Below, piece by piece: positions 27,901-41,455 of a DNA stretch of 64,000 nt. The notes beneath the pieces were generated by a model that saw only the letters and a list, made by a program, of their open reading frames with translations, was not told the origin of the DNA and did not search any database. Where the stretch lies: NCBI GenBank assembly GCA_013396995.1, contig VWZP01010350.1, positions 802,806 through 866,805 of the forward strand. The letters are read 5' to 3'. The stretch comes from Dicaeum eximium (lineage: Eukaryota > Chordata > Aves > Passeriformes > Dicaeidae). Within the stretch, counting starts at the first letter, position 1, and each line of letters starts with the position of its first letter. Both the position numbers and the translations under genes were made by a program.

Positions 27901-30900
27901 TGCAGGTTGATGCTTAAGCAGAATTCATGATAATTTTAATCCTTTTGAAAAAAATGTTCCAATGTTTTTGTCATCTAGAACCCTAGAATAAACTTTAGAA
28001 CAAGAATAATCTGTCCATATTTGTTTGCATGATTGACAAGATCTTTATGTCTATTTGGTTTTTATTTGTACACAGTATGGTATTCACTACCAAATAGAGA
28101 CAGTGGAGTCTATATGTAATCATAGATACCTGTGGAAAGTAATTTAAAAATTTGGAAATTTCTTCCATGTCCAGGGAGTCAGACCCCTTCAGCAGATCAG
28201 CATCACCCTCTTCCAGGCCATAAAAAGCATATTAAACCTGTCATGATCACTAACATTTCTAACAAGAAAAGGTTTGTCCTTTTTCTTTGAACTGTCATCA
28301 TATGGAATGCTGTACAAAGAGATTTTTTTTTCCAAATTTCCCCATTCCTTTATATTAACTATTCTCCATCCTTTGTATTTATACTATTTCTCTTACATCA
28401 GCAGTTCCAGAATAACAAAATCTGCCTATTTTGTCAAAGACATGAGAAATTTTGCTTTTTCACATTGATCACTTGACACATGGTAAAGAGACATGCAAAA
28501 GGTGTCACACACCAAAACCCTGTGACTGAGCAAAAGGCTACAAATATTTCCATTCCAGAGAATTCAAAACTCCATTCCAAATGCAATTGGTAACTAGTTT
28601 TGGATGATTTGCCATGTGTTTTCCAAAGGAACTTATGGATTTTCCTGGAAGAAGTGAACTGAATTTTTAGACTGTGTAAATTATTACTTTCTGTAATCCT
28701 GCATTGGGCTCCATATTGTGAGTGTATGTTTACAGCAAAATAAAAGAAGGCTAGGTCTCAGATTGTCCAGCTGGCAAATGTTAATATTTACACCTTTTTG
28801 TCTGCATTAGGAATTCATAACATCTTAATTTAAAGAACTCTAATGTAGGTACTCAATACATACTGATTTCTTTGGGCCAATAAATACAACTTTTTTTTTA
28901 AGAAAACAGAAGGATTAAATAAATACAAATGTATAAAAGTGTTTGAATTTTCCCATGCTTTAATAGTTGTAATGTGTAGTTATTTCTAGGACTTGCAATA
29001 CCAAGTCTGAGATCAAGCAGTTTTAAAGAACATAAAATTTATTGGAACCATGTTGTGCTTGTTCTTAAAAACCAACATTTTGGCTTCTAAACTCAGATAT
29101 TTTTGTGGGAAATTATGCTTACTGCTAACAACTGGATACCATTTCTAAGAAATCCAGAAACAGCCTTCTGATAAACAATTAAAGATCATTTGTGAATTTA
29201 TCACATGGCCCAGATTTAAATTTGATTAGGTTCTCTACTGTCTTCATCTGCATTATTGAGAGCTGATTCCAGAATTAAGTGGCTTAGTTAGTTGCAAATT
29301 TTTGAAGGACAGTGATGATGTTGCTTATTGCATGAACAAAGACTAGGATTTTTGAAGAACTTAGTGGAATTAAAGACCCAGCTTGCAGTGGAATGTAGAC
29401 ACCTAAAGCTCCTAAAGATTATTTATACTATGACTAAAAGATGTTTTTTTACAGAGTTACTTCCTTACAGATTGTAGTGCTAGCTCTTGGTTAAGTTTTG
29501 ACCTGAGACCTCTGCTGTAGACAGGAACATGAGAAGTGCATGACCTGCATGTAGCACCACCTTTCTGGACCTCCAGCCACCACCCATTAACAAAAATTCC
29601 AGGCATGGCAATGTGAAGAAATACCCTATATCAGGGAAAATCTCCCTGCTTCACATCATGCTGTCTTAATAAATCACAGAAATGAGCGGAACAAGGACAG
29701 CAGAGATGAAACCTCAAGGTAATGATCAGTGGGTGAACACATCAACTTCTGCCACCTCAGTAATAGTGTAAAAGTATCAGTTCTTAGAGTATGTTACTAA
29801 TATTTCTCCCATCCACCAAGAACTGCCTCAACAATACCTCAGGATGAGATGGAAATGAGAAAATTAGTAGTTTAAACCTGAGGGGGTATATAATAGAAAG
29901 GCCTTAAATTTTTGTTTTTCATTTGACATGCCCTTGTAAATCCTCAAGCTTCCCCTTGAATTGTTGCTTTCAGCTGAAAACATGGCACTGTGCAATCCTG
30001 TATCTTGGGTATTTAAAAAGAAGAAGGTGTTTCTTAATGTCAATTTTAGCCAGTTTTAGAAAATCCATCTCAGGTGTTTCTATCTGGAATGTTACTGCAA
30101 CAGCCTTCTGCTCACCAGTTTGTGGTGCCATTCAAAGCTCTAAAACACCATTCTCCTAAACTGTGCTGGCCAGGGCAGTGGGAGATGCAAGGTCTGGAAC
30201 CTGATAATTGCTAACAGTGCACGTGGATGGACAAGACTAAAAGGACAGAGGTGCTCTTCCAGCTGTTCCGCTGAATTCTGGATAGCCAAGAAGAGACACT
30301 ACTTAGGGAAGTTCAAGGTCAGACAACATTTCAGTTAAATATGGGGATCTGAAGTAGAGAGGGAAAATTATTTCCATGGGAGAATAAATTTGGAGATTGG
30401 AGGCAGCAATGTGAGATGAGTCTTCCCACTGCCATTTAGTATAAAAAATTTTTGAGAAGGGCAAACTGTGCAACATTGCTTACTGTATTAAATTTAGTGC
30501 TTAGGTTCACTAGGATGTCATATGTAAACTTATGGTATTATTCAGCCTACATTCTCCCATAAAAAGGGATTTTTTTTAGCTGTAACTAATAATTATATAG
30601 CATTAACTAGGAGCTCTGGTCCAGATGACAAGGATCTGCTAGCAGTAGCACCTTATGATCTGGTCTGGTCTGTGTTACTCACTGAAAGAATGAATAGGCA
30701 CAACCAGTGTTTTAGACACATATTTAGATCACTCTTGGCAACCCCCAGAATGGTTAACATACACACTCTCACTTCAGATTATGTTTCAAATGGAACTGAC
30801 ACCTCTCTCTTTCCATTTACTTTCAAACCAAGTATTTATTACTTTGACATGTCTCAAATGAGAAACTGGCTAGCCCTATTATTTTTCTTGAGATGAAAAA

Positions 30901-32679
30901 ACCCCACAAAACAAAACCTAATAGCCAAAACAGAACTAGTTCAGTTGCAATAAAATGGACAAATTTTTTGGCTGTAAACCCTACTTGTGGTGCACTAGAG
31001 TACACCAATAATTCTTCTTGGATAAGACAAAAATGTATATGGTTGTTCTAAAGCATATACACACACAGATAAAGTCCAAAACCTTATTCATTTTGGCTGT
31101 ATTTGTGCTTATCTAACCATAAACCATGGTTAAAACTATTTTGGCAGTGTTACAGTGCATTATATAGTTTATTGCTTTTTGTTTTGGAAACTGGAAGCTG
31201 CTAAGATATTGTGGTTTGGAAGCTGCTTGCAGAGCGTATACAGTGGTTCTTGCAGGCACACACTTTCACTGTATTTTTGTTTTGTCAATGAATTACAGAC
31301 ATCTCATACAGTTAGGCTTTTGTGTACCTTTTCAAAGACCCTTAAAAAGCGTAGGTGGACTCTCCACTCATTTTAATTTGAGTCACTCCTATAGCATTAA
31401 AAGAGTTATGTGTTCTATCATACTAAATACAATAAAAATGTATTATACCACCCCAGAAGTTGTTGGTTTTTATGGATTATTGTAACAGGTTTTGATTTCT
31501 TACTTGCTAACTGAATCTTTATTAATTTTGCCTTTCCTTAAGGAAGGTTTCCTACCTATAAAAATATTTCCCTTTCTGAAACTTATTGAATAAATAAAAG
31601 AGGAAATCTGTGGCATTCCACAGTCTTTTTTTTTTTCTATTGTGTGTACTGTCTGATGCCAAGACACCCATAAAAGTAGTAAATGGAAATATAGGTGAAT
31701 AAAGAAAAGGAATTAGAGAGGAAATTATGTCAGGGGTGTGTGATAGGTGCTGATTCTGTGGGATTGCAAGAGCAACAACAGAACTAAGTTCTATATTGAG
31801 AAGCATCACAGTGTCTATGGCTTAGGTTATTTTTAAGGACTGAATTTACAGAGAGATATGAGGAGTAGTATCAGGATAGAGGTGGTGCTTAACATTTAAT
31901 TGGAATTGAGAAGTGTGTTGAGTAGCTTTTCACATAGGGACACTGAGGCCATCAGAGTTGCACTAAAGTCCTGCTTTACCTGGAGATCTGAAAGGTGGCC
32001 TGAGGGTACCACTGGAGTGTTGATGGATCACATACATTGTTCTCACCATACCTGAAGCTCTTACAGTTGTGTTGTAATTACCTCTCATCGTTAAATCACG
32101 ATTGTTCCTACATCCACTGTGCCGGGTGTTGATGGGGAAACTCCTTTATTTTGCTGAAAATGAAACCAAGTGTGGTGAGATTTCAAAGATTATTAGGGTA
32201 AAAATAATGTGTTTCTGTCCAAAGGTTACAGCAGAGATGCAAACTCTGTCAGGCATCCATGGGCCAGATCTCTTAATTTCCCAGCGTGTTCCCAGTGGTT
32301 ATTGCTACTTTGGGATATATACATTTAGTTTGAGGAAAGTTTCACAGAGATTTCTGTGTTTCCCTCTCTTTTACAAATAAAATGGCAACTAAGTCCATCT
32401 CAGTGTCTTGTTCATCTTTTTAACCTTCCCCTTGTATATCACAATCAAGGGAAGAGTAGCCTGAGCATACTTAACAGCTTTCAAAAAGGATAAAAAATTT
32501 CTTTCTTTGTTCACTTTTATCTCAGGACAGAAAGGCTCATAGAAGTGCAAGGAAATAAACTACTAACTTATGAAAGTGGTTGTCAAAGAGAAGAGGTTCC
32601 ATTTTGCAGGGTCCAATATGTGAGCTGAGAGGAAGTAGAGAAATATTTTTCTAGTGGAAAAATACTATCTCCAAAAAGT
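18973..32679. other. AT-rich non-coding DNA
   Basis: No gene recognised. It includes a short GC-rich patch at 20800-21000 of unknown nature, a short CA repeat around 25963-25980, and the CCAAT/TATA-like cluster at 26418. The longest open frame (138 codons, minus strand, 21496-21912) has no recognisable motif. Confidence 0.7.
26418..26466 (+). promoter_or_regulatory. CCAAT/TATA-like cluster, unconfirmed
   Basis: An inverted CCAAT box (GATTGG at 26418) lies about 30 bases before TATATAAAG (26452-26460), followed by CCAATC. The spacing resembles a core promoter, but no exon or repeat with which to connect it was found. Confidence 0.15.
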
Positions 32680-34600
32680 CATGGCAGTGAGCAGAGGCCG
32701 AGTGGTGCCCAGTTTCCAGCATCCTCCCACCACAGCCATGTCTCTCAGGCAGCTTGCTTGGCTATCCCTGCCACTGTTCAATCCCAAGCATGCTGGGGCA
32801 GGCACCCCACGTTATGGGTTCCAGGTATGCCTGGGCCACATCTGCAGGCACAGGGCACATGGAGAGGAGTCTGGCCATGAAGAAAAGCCTGATCCAAGAC
32901 ATGTACAGAAATTCAGAGCTAGAGGAATCATCCTGAGGACACAAGTTTTTAAAGACCACAAAATGTGGTGAAATACAAACTGCATTTGTATGTGGCGAAG
33001 TAAAGCTCATGCTTTATAGCATAATCAAGCAGCTATTGCAGTGATTGTACACACAGTGGTTCTCAGACTATTCCTTTTTTATTGCCTTCTGTTACTCATA
33101 GCCACGCATTGACATACAACAAAGATATGTGGGTGCAATAAATATTAGGATGCTCTCATTTATGACATGCCACTGAAAGGAGTAAAATCAATATAAAAGA
33201 AATAAAAAATCAAATTAGTCTTAAAGGCTGAAGCTATAAATCAATATTGTGCAAAGTGCTGGTTAGATTTATTTGGTGCTTTTACTGTAAAAATACGTAG
33301 CAGTAGGAATTGGCTTGCATGGGACAAAATAGCAGGTAGGGCACACAATCACATCTTTGCTTTTGCTGCCAAGGTCTGCCCCTGCCAACACAACTATTCT
33401 CTGACTTACTAAAGGTCTCCTAATCTCTCTTCCAGCACCCTGCACTGGGATGGGGGCCCCTGGCTGTGCGTGGGGGCCAGCAGAACCCTGGCAGACTGCA
33501 GGGAAGATGACCTCGCAGCAGGCCGTGCTGCCAGGCTGCTTCACCCTCTGTTTCACAGGAACATCCTCCTCCCTGTCTCCACCGTGGTGTAGACATCCAG
33601 GTTCCTCTGGATCTGTACCAGGCACTGGCCCAGGTGAGAACCACTTACTCCTACAATCGGTGGGGCCTCACTACTCCTACAAACTGGATGCAAACATATT
33701 TCCAGCACCATTTCCAGGAAACATAGTTTCCCTGCTGGCCTGCCTAGGGAAGATAAGTGTAGGTCTAGGCTGGGTTCCCAGATCCTGAAGATAACTGCAG
33801 GGGAAAACAGAGGTGCTTTTCTGCAGCTCAGGCCAGGCTTTACCCCGTCAGGGAGCAGGAGCAGGAGCGCTCTGCCAAGGGGCCCCTCCGCTGTGGCGAT
33901 GTTTGAAGGGACGTGTCAGTCACGAGGGCGTTCAGCGTGCTCTGCAAATGCCTCTCCAAGCATGGCCTGGCGGGGATTTAGGAAGAGGAATGCCTGTATC
34001 CCCAGCCCCAGCTGCTCAGCCCTGTCAGAATGGGCCCGTTCTGGTGATGTGCTGAGATGTGAACCCTGGCCCCAGGGCGCTGTGGCGAAAGAGGAAAGCA
34101 TCTCTGGTGTTTGTGTGTCTGCAGGCTTCTGCAGCAGCTGTGTGCTCATGTTTGGTGCCTCAGTGCTGCATTCAACACTCAAATTCTAATTGAGACCCCC
34201 AGTGTGAATCCAGGGTCTGGATCAGCCCCACTTGGGGTGCACTAACTGGCACACAGAGTGATCCCTGCTCTTTCTAAAATGGGTCTTTTTCTCTGTCTGC
34301 TTATCTTCCTTTGTTGCACCTCTTGTTACTCCAACCCTTCACCTTGCCCCCTAAACTGGCCCTCCTCTTTTGACCTGCAGATCTGGTCCCATCCTGACAG
34401 GTCCCAGTCCGTCCTGCGAGCACCTTGTCCAAACCCAGGTTTTTCTCTCAGTGTAGCAAAATATCTCAGTCTCCTTCTCCAGGGCCTTCTTTTGCTCTGG
34501 CCAGGCACCACACCTGTGGCTGTTCTGCCTCAGATTATTCCCCAAATATCTCCAACTTTCTCTAAGGTTGCAGTCAGGGTCCTTCCATGATCTTCCAATC
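32680..34600. other. GC-rich block in an otherwise AT-rich gene-poor flank
   Basis: Over about 1.9 kb the sequence is clearly richer in G and C than its surroundings, with scattered CpGs near 33840-34090. It contains the exon-like interval at 33436-33633. Several overlapping open frames of 60-118 codons occur on both strands, as expected in GC-rich non-coding DNA; none is recognisable. It could be a regulatory element, non-coding transcript, or very old repeat. Confidence 0.5.
33436..33633 (+). other. Exon-like interval of unknown transcript (possible lncRNA or lost gene)
   Basis: The interval is preceded by a branch-point-like CTGACTTACTAAAG (33401-33414) and a pyrimidine-rich acceptor CTAATCTCTCTTCCAG, and followed by the donor CAG|GTGAGA. 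The enclosed 198 bases are GC-rich. One of three plus-strand frames is open throughout (residues such as GAPGCAWGPAEPWQ), but it is low-complexity in Pro, Gly, Cys and Ser and matches no family I know. I do not assign a product. A further acceptor-like TTTTCTGCAG lies at 33817-33826. Confidence 0.35.
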
Positions 34601-35310
34601 CCAGTGACAACAGCTCTCTTCTCCAAAACTGTGGGGCAAACATTAGTTTTCATAAGAAAAGGATTTTATTTGTGAACTGTAGAATTTTTTCTTTTTTTTT
34701 TTTTTTCTTTTTTTAACTTTCTTTCTGAAAGTTTTCTCTGTGAAGGTGTCCACAAGTAACACATGGCAGTGCATTGCATAACCTGGTGCAATTATGTGTT
34801 TGATCTGGTAAACAAATAGGGTGCAGAACCCAGCCAGTTCCCAGATTTCATACTTTCCCCAAACGTTTTCACAGGAAAGAATTCACATTTCACTTCCTCT
34901 CTTGTTGCAAAGGTTCAAAGCATTCATGCTTGGCATATGGTTTTATTTTATTTAGAACTTTATTTATCCTTATTTTCCCTGAGTATAGAAGCCACCATAA
35001 TGAAAATGTTCTGTAATTCAAATATATGTATAACTACATAGTGAAAAAATGAAAAGGGAATTTAAACAAAAAGTAAGTGAACTCAGCACTAAACTACAGT
35101 ATATTTCCAAATGAAACCCCACAGAATCATTACATTGCCTGTGTGGTGGGATAAAATGAAAAAACCCTCCATGAATGTTTCTCAGCAAAATGACAGCCGT
35201 GACTGTATAAATATATTTATAGACATATATATCGATATATAGGTGTAACATAAAAAAGGCCAATATCACTTGAACTTAATTGCTCTGTAGAATATCCTTG
35301 TTTACACAGC
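34601..35310. other. Non-coding spacer between the GC-rich block and the solo LTR
   Basis: T-rich tract at its left edge, AT-rich sequence after that; nothing else recognised. Confidence 0.7.
34685..34715. repeat. T-rich tract
   Basis: Interrupted poly(T) of about 30 bases at the right edge of the GC-rich block; no associated retrocopy recognised. Confidence 0.8.
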
Positions 35311-35955
35311 TGTCTTGTTTCTGGTAGAACCAACAAAAGTGGGAACCCTCCTTGTGGGCCCTTGGAGGGGGTCCCCTTTGAGTTCTGTGCCAGGGATGAA
35401 AAACAGACGAGACTCTTGATTTCTCCATTACGGTCTATTGTTTATTTTTCTCTTATCAGAAGTCTAGTGCACCAGACTTAGCACTCCAGAAAGCAAGGCA
35501 CAAAATGGAGACTAGGCACACAGATTCAAGGTCTTTTAAAGCTGTTTAGTCCAATTATCTTCTAAAATGTACTTTGTTTCTACTTTTCTACCAATAACTC
35601 TTATTAATCTATTCATGTAACACCTACGCTACGGCTTTCTCTAACCAATGGCTTTGTGCCACCAACACTACAGAAAATGGAGCAGAAGAAGAACAAGGAG
35701 GAGATGAGGCAACGCCCAAAATTCTCCATCTTGCCTCCTATTACTACTGCATTAAAATCCCAAAACCCTAAATTTCTCACCCTGTGATAAGCTACATTAC
35801 TACATACTACTAGTTCTTACACCTGTGGATTCTAACTCATCCCAAAGCCTTGGTAACCTTCTCCAGGGACAAAGGTTAAAAACAGTGTTCTGCTGAGGAT
35901 CAGGGCTTCTCAAAACAGGCAGAGAAGTATTCTCTGTGCCCTGGACTCCAACACA
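35311..35955 (-). mobile_element. Probable solo LTR of an avian endogenous retrovirus
   Basis: Read on the minus strand the segment starts TGTGTTGGAGTCCAGGGCAC and ends near CAGAAACAAGACA, giving TG…CA ends about 645 bases apart. Inside are GTGAGAAATTTAGGGTTTTG, GCAAGATGGAGAATTTTGGG, CATTGGTTAGAGAAAGC (an inverted CCAAT box) and a poly(A) signal AAAAATAAACAATAG, in the order expected of U3 then R. The pattern resembles LTRs that are common in songbirds. No internal retroviral sequence flanks it. Short ACAG-containing sequence lies on both sides, but a clean target-site duplication could not be fixed, so ends may be off by a few bases. Confidence 0.68.
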
Positions 35956-38900
35956 CAGTGATTACCTTATATCAATCTGAATGAGAAAAGGCATATCTAC
36001 CACTTACAGACAATCAGACCATCATAATCTCAAATGTAAGGTCTGTAACAAGCATGTTTTATATTATTTTTTTTTAATATTAAGAGCTTTGCTTTGTATT
36101 TATCTCTGATTTGATTTTTTCTTTCAAAAATTATTCTTATGTGGGAAGAATGATCAAGCTAATTTCAACATCTGATGAAATTTTCAAAAGCAGAAAAATA
36201 TTCACTATGTAGTATAGCTTTGATCTAAACAGATAATTATGTCCAAAATTCATATTTCTGAATTGTTTGGAAACTGTACATGGCACAAAAAAAAACCCCG
36301 TCCAAACCAGACCAAAATAAATAATCACACATTTTGCCTTAAATTTTAAAATTTAGGGGAAATCTCTGTGTGAACTCCATACAGTAGAAAGAGAATACTT
36401 TTTGGTTAAAATAACGTTACACATGGGATGTATTAGTGCAGACAGATATCAGTCATTCACCCTAGCTGTTATTACTCCTTTGAAACTAAATGCTCAATGT
36501 AGATTAATAGAATTCTTAGTAGTCACAGAAAACACCACCTTCCAACTGGAGAAGAAAATGTTGACAAAATATGGGAGTGTCACAGTTAATCTCATGGAGA
36601 ACAGAGATCTTCAATTAAAAAAAAAGAAAGTATCTGCACTGCAGTAATTTTATATCCCCCATTTAAAATGAAATAATGATCAAACCATTTTCTGTGCAGA
36701 TGCATTCTCATTGTATTAATTGTGGCAGGGTGAACAAGTTCTAACAATATGGTAACTAAAACCAATCATATTTCAATCCAGAGCTGCAAGGTTTCAGTAG
36801 ATAAGTACAGCAAGACAGCATCTTTCATCTTTTTGTAGCTGGCTGAGGCAGCCCAGATCAGTAGTAACCCAGAGGTTTTATTGTCCTGAATAAAGATCTA
36901 CTGGTCTGTTTTCTTGGCAAAATGAAGCAGCAGTTTCAGTTCTGTGTACCAGCACAGCTCCCACTGTCATCAGGGGCTTTGTGGACTGTCTCAGCACACT
37001 GGCAGGAATTCAGCATTTGGTTCTCTGGATTTAGATCTCACCCCTAGGAATATTCACCTGAAGGACCAGTTGGGAGAGCTTGCTGTGGGAATGTCTGAAG
37101 GAACAGACAGTATTAAAGTCACCCAAGCTAAATTAACATGTAAAATATACAAATTGTTTCAAATACTTGCACTTTTTTATTTGACGTGTTGACACCTGCT
37201 GCAGACTTGCTGCAGACCTGTTGAGCATCTTTAGAGGCTGCAGGAAATGTGCTTACTCTAAGTCACATGCTGCATGGTATGAACATCAAACTGCAAAGCA
37301 TAGAAAGATTCTGCTTTCTCTGCACCTTCTGCACTCTTTTTATTGGTTGGTCTTTTGTAAGAGTTATATTAACACTCAGTGACAACCTTACACTGCTTGT
37401 GTCTGAATTTGAACCAGTCAGGAAAAAGCCTGTGCTATATTTAGAGAGAAAGCCTTGCTTTCTTTCTTTATTAGTGTAAATTATTTTGCTCTGAGTCAAG
37501 AGCTGCCAGACTTACAGGAAATTATAAATAGGCCTCTGCTTTATATGCAGGAGAAAAATGCAGGAGGGAAAACCCCTCTAATTTGTTTGTATGAATGACA
37601 GGATATCTCTTTTACACAGTGCTTGAGGTAGTCTTGTTGAGGAACTGATGTTTCAGTTTTGGAAATGACATTCTGTAGAGAATCTAAGCAGATCAACAAA
37701 GCTGATGGCAAAGAGGGGGATGGCCAAAAGGCAGGACCAGTGCACATCCCTGTGCAAACAGGTACAGGACTCCCGCCTCAGTAAAATACAGTCTTCAACA
37801 TGGTTCACTGATTGAAACAATTTTTGCACCTGGTCTTCAATTTCCCAGGTCTATGTAGACATTATTCCTCCTACTGAGAGCTTCTCTGTGGGACTGCTCA
37901 GGCAATAGCTGAATTATTGAGTTAAATCTATGAAACTGAAGCATACAGTCAATGTAGCAGAGAGAGTGCAGGTCAGACTCAGCCTGCCTCTTTGAGTAGT
38001 CTAGACAAAGAGACATATAAAATCAATCTGGGGAGAGAGGAAGTTATTTTCTAATTGTTCTGGAACGAATCAGTTAAATTTTTGGACTGCGTGTCTGATA
38101 CTCATTCTCTTCTAGCTTCAGTTTCTGTAAATATCTTCCCAAACAAAACAATCTTGTATTCCCACAGATCTCAGGATGCTTTCAAAGAACTACTGAAAAA
38201 CACCACTTGTGGAAAGGACTGCTTATGACCCTGTGCCCTCCAGCTTCAGTCTGAATATGACCCTGGAAGACTTTCCCATGTGCTGAGAAAATCAGAATAT
38301 TCTAGAGCAGACTGCAACTTGCCCTTTTGCTTCTGTCTGTGTCACACCGTGTGCTCTGATGACTAAAGAGGGTGGGGCAAGGGGGTGCTACAAAGTTAAT
38401 TCTATAAATAATATATATCTTACAAGCATCACAAGTAGGAGCCTTAGAGACAGATTTTGGCTTCTGCCCTTGAACAGTAGTAAAAGAACATTTTGGAAAA
38501 GAGGATCCACTTGACTACTTTCAAAGTTCAAAATGTATTTTTGGAGAGTTGGGGAAAGAATAATAATAATTCCAGATTCAAGAAATTTAATCTTTTGGCA
38601 TATAAGTAAAGCCCTGAAAGTCTTGAGAAACAAAGAGGTTTAATAAAATAACTGATGCAGAAACATTTTTTGAAAATTGCTTCTCATGCTACCAAAATAG
38701 ATAAGAAAATCAAAGAGTCACTTTGCACACAAGATTATGTTACTTTCTAGCAAGAAACTGCAAATTGATGAAGACTTTTCATCTTGAAGGCAGGAGTCTA
38801 AAGATGCCTTTTTATTGTGACCACAATAAGCTTAACCTTGGGCAAGGATGAATTTGATTATAAGAAAGCTGACTAAAAGACAATCAGAAAAATGAAAAGG

Positions 38901-41399
38901 ACGCAAATTAGAACTGTTCTTGCTGCAGATGAGCCACATTTTGAAACTCTAATGGATTCTGGCTTTTCCATAGTGTTGTGCACAAGCTTGAAGTGTGATG
39001 TTTTATGTACATGTAATGGTAGGTTAAAGTTACGTGTTTATTAAAATAAAAGCTACAAGGCTTAGCCAATATATTATCATCCTAGATAAAAGCTGATTCA
39101 CTTTGGCCCAAGGGCAGAATCACTGGGATAAATCCTGCTAAGCACTAAAATCAGAAAGAATCAAAGCTACAAATCTGGCTTGCAAGAGCTTTAATCTAGA
39201 AGCACTATATACATTGTATTATAGTTTTGATTTTAATGTACTCATTGCTTGAGGAAAAGCCATCTGCTTTACATTATGCCTGCGGTGCAGAGTACATAGA
39301 TTTCATCACATCTCTGCACAGAATAACAATAAATGGACTGTGAACCATCCTTCAAATATCTTCTTTAAGAATATAACAAGCGGTATAATATTTCAAGGTA
39401 TGAAAACACAAAGAGAATGAAATAGAATAACTGCAAAAATGCACTTTGAAAGAATGTTTCAGAATGGTCTTGGTCATGTTACCTTTATTTTATTGTCCAT
39501 TTTGACAGTTGACCATCTTCAGCTGTCACTGAAAAGATTGATTCAAAACTTCCATTTTATTCCTGCTTTAGAGATATTAAAATAGTAAAAGAGTTCTTAT
39601 ATTTGCAAGATATATTTATCTTCTGCGACATGAAAAGTGCTGGACATGTTCTGTTCTTTTTTTATCTCACAAGAAAATTATTAGTTAAAACACTAAGGAA
39701 AGAATTTACAGAACTTCAGATTTTCAAGAATAGATTAAGAAAGAAAACTTGTCTAGGCTTTACAAATAGCTGGGTATAGAAAAAGTTGTCAGGTTGATTT
39801 CTGGAATGGGACTTCCATAACAAAATAAAAAAAACCCCAAAACAAACAAAAAAAGCATGGTGCTCACAAGTGTTTTCCAAAAGAAGTCAGTAACCTGTTT
39901 TTACACAGAAGTAAATCTAACTATCTGGAACTGTCAGAAAAGCAGCATAGATGTGATGATTATCATAATCTTACACAAACTGTATAATTGTGCAAACATT
40001 ACCTACAGCATAGAGTGACATAGATGGTTATTATGGTTGCCAGCCAGCACAAAGAAAGTTCAAAGGATGAAGCAACAAGGTGAAAGTAAATACAAGTCAA
40101 CAGCACAGTTTTCCACTGTTTTGATGAAGCATAGATGCTTGCTCCATGCAGTGCAAGGCAATAGTACAGGAACTACAGCAGGAACTCATCCAGAACAAAT
40201 GTCAGGTAAGAGCCTGAAACATCAGTTGCAGCCAAAACAGAACTGATCTGGGATTATGGAACTGCATGGTGTGAGGAGCAAGCCCTTAGGTCCTGTTGCT
40301 GCATCAGTGTGTGTGATCTATATTCCCCTGCTTTGGAGGATAACTGATCATTGCCCAACCACAGCTGGGGCAGTAATTAGAAAATTTGTCCTAACTATCA
40401 GAAAAATGCAGTGGTGCTTCTTGATAACTGTGTGTGGGATGATGTGACCATTTCCTTTACCACCAAAGATCTGCTGCTGGTGACCTGGAAGTCCTTCTCC
40501 ACTGATATCACAGAGCTTTCTGTTTACATTAGACCAGACTCCAGTGTCTGAATCACTCTCCAGACTTCATTTGACTGTAGGTTGAGATCTTTGCTGATAA
40601 TAATAATTGAAGTACTGACATCAGGCCCACAGGTAGATTCTAAAATTAGGCAGGTGCTGGCTCCACACCCTTTCAGTCTGCTGTTGTTTCTGTTGAACTT
40701 TTTCAATTGTGTGAGTCAAGACAGAACTAAATGGTCATGCAGACTAGCTGGCACAGATAGTTCTGATTCATCCATGAATCTGTAAATCAAAAGAAGTTTT
40801 AAATGCTCAATAAAATAGTCTCATATGCTGAGGTCTGCATACATAGAATATGAGAACTTTTTTTTTTAACTCAACGTTAATGAAATGAAAGGAATGCACA
40901 TTTAAGCGGAGAATCTAGAGAGGAGTTACATTTTATCACTGGGGTAATCTCCCCTGCTTTGGGCCAGCCCCATTAGATGACACAGTGCTTCACAAGTGAG
41001 CAACCAAGAGCGCAGGTCTCCATTTACATCGAGATTTAGTCCTACTTATGGGAGAAGAGGAATGGATCGCTTTGGAACAAAATCTGCAAAGGCAATAAAA
41101 GAAAACAAGTAACCTTTTCCATGAGGGCCCACTCATTGTCCATGCTCAAATCAAAAAGGTCCATCTCTAGCAGCTTCTGTGACTGCACCTGGCTGTGTCA
41201 GGGGAGAATGGACCGGAGCTCTTCTGTGAGAACATCAAAGAATTTACATTTCTTTGAGTCTATTTTGACATATTTGCAAAATCAGGAAATCTGTAGCAAA
41301 AAATGAAATATAGGTAATGGGACCCCAAACTAATTTACATTTACATTTATTACTTTACTTTTTATTTTAGCCTGGGACTGAAAATTATTTGGATGCAGG
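35956..41399. other. AT-rich non-coding DNA
   Basis: No gene or repeat recognised other than short A-rich tracts (for example near 39826-39855). Confidence 0.7.
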
Positions 41400-41455
41400 A
41401 GATCATAGAACCATAGACTATCTCGAGTTGGAAGAGGCCCATAAGGATCATGTTA
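41400..41455 (-). mobile_element. Very short CR1 3'-end stub, minus strand
   Basis: The plus strand reads GATCATAGAACCATAGACTA, then TCTCGAGTTGGAAGAGGCCC and ATAAGGATCAT, which is the reverse complement of the last ~55 bases of a CR1 subfamily whose 3' end reads …CCCATAAGGATCATCGAGTCC on the opposite strand. It is severely 5'-truncated. Confidence 0.8.
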
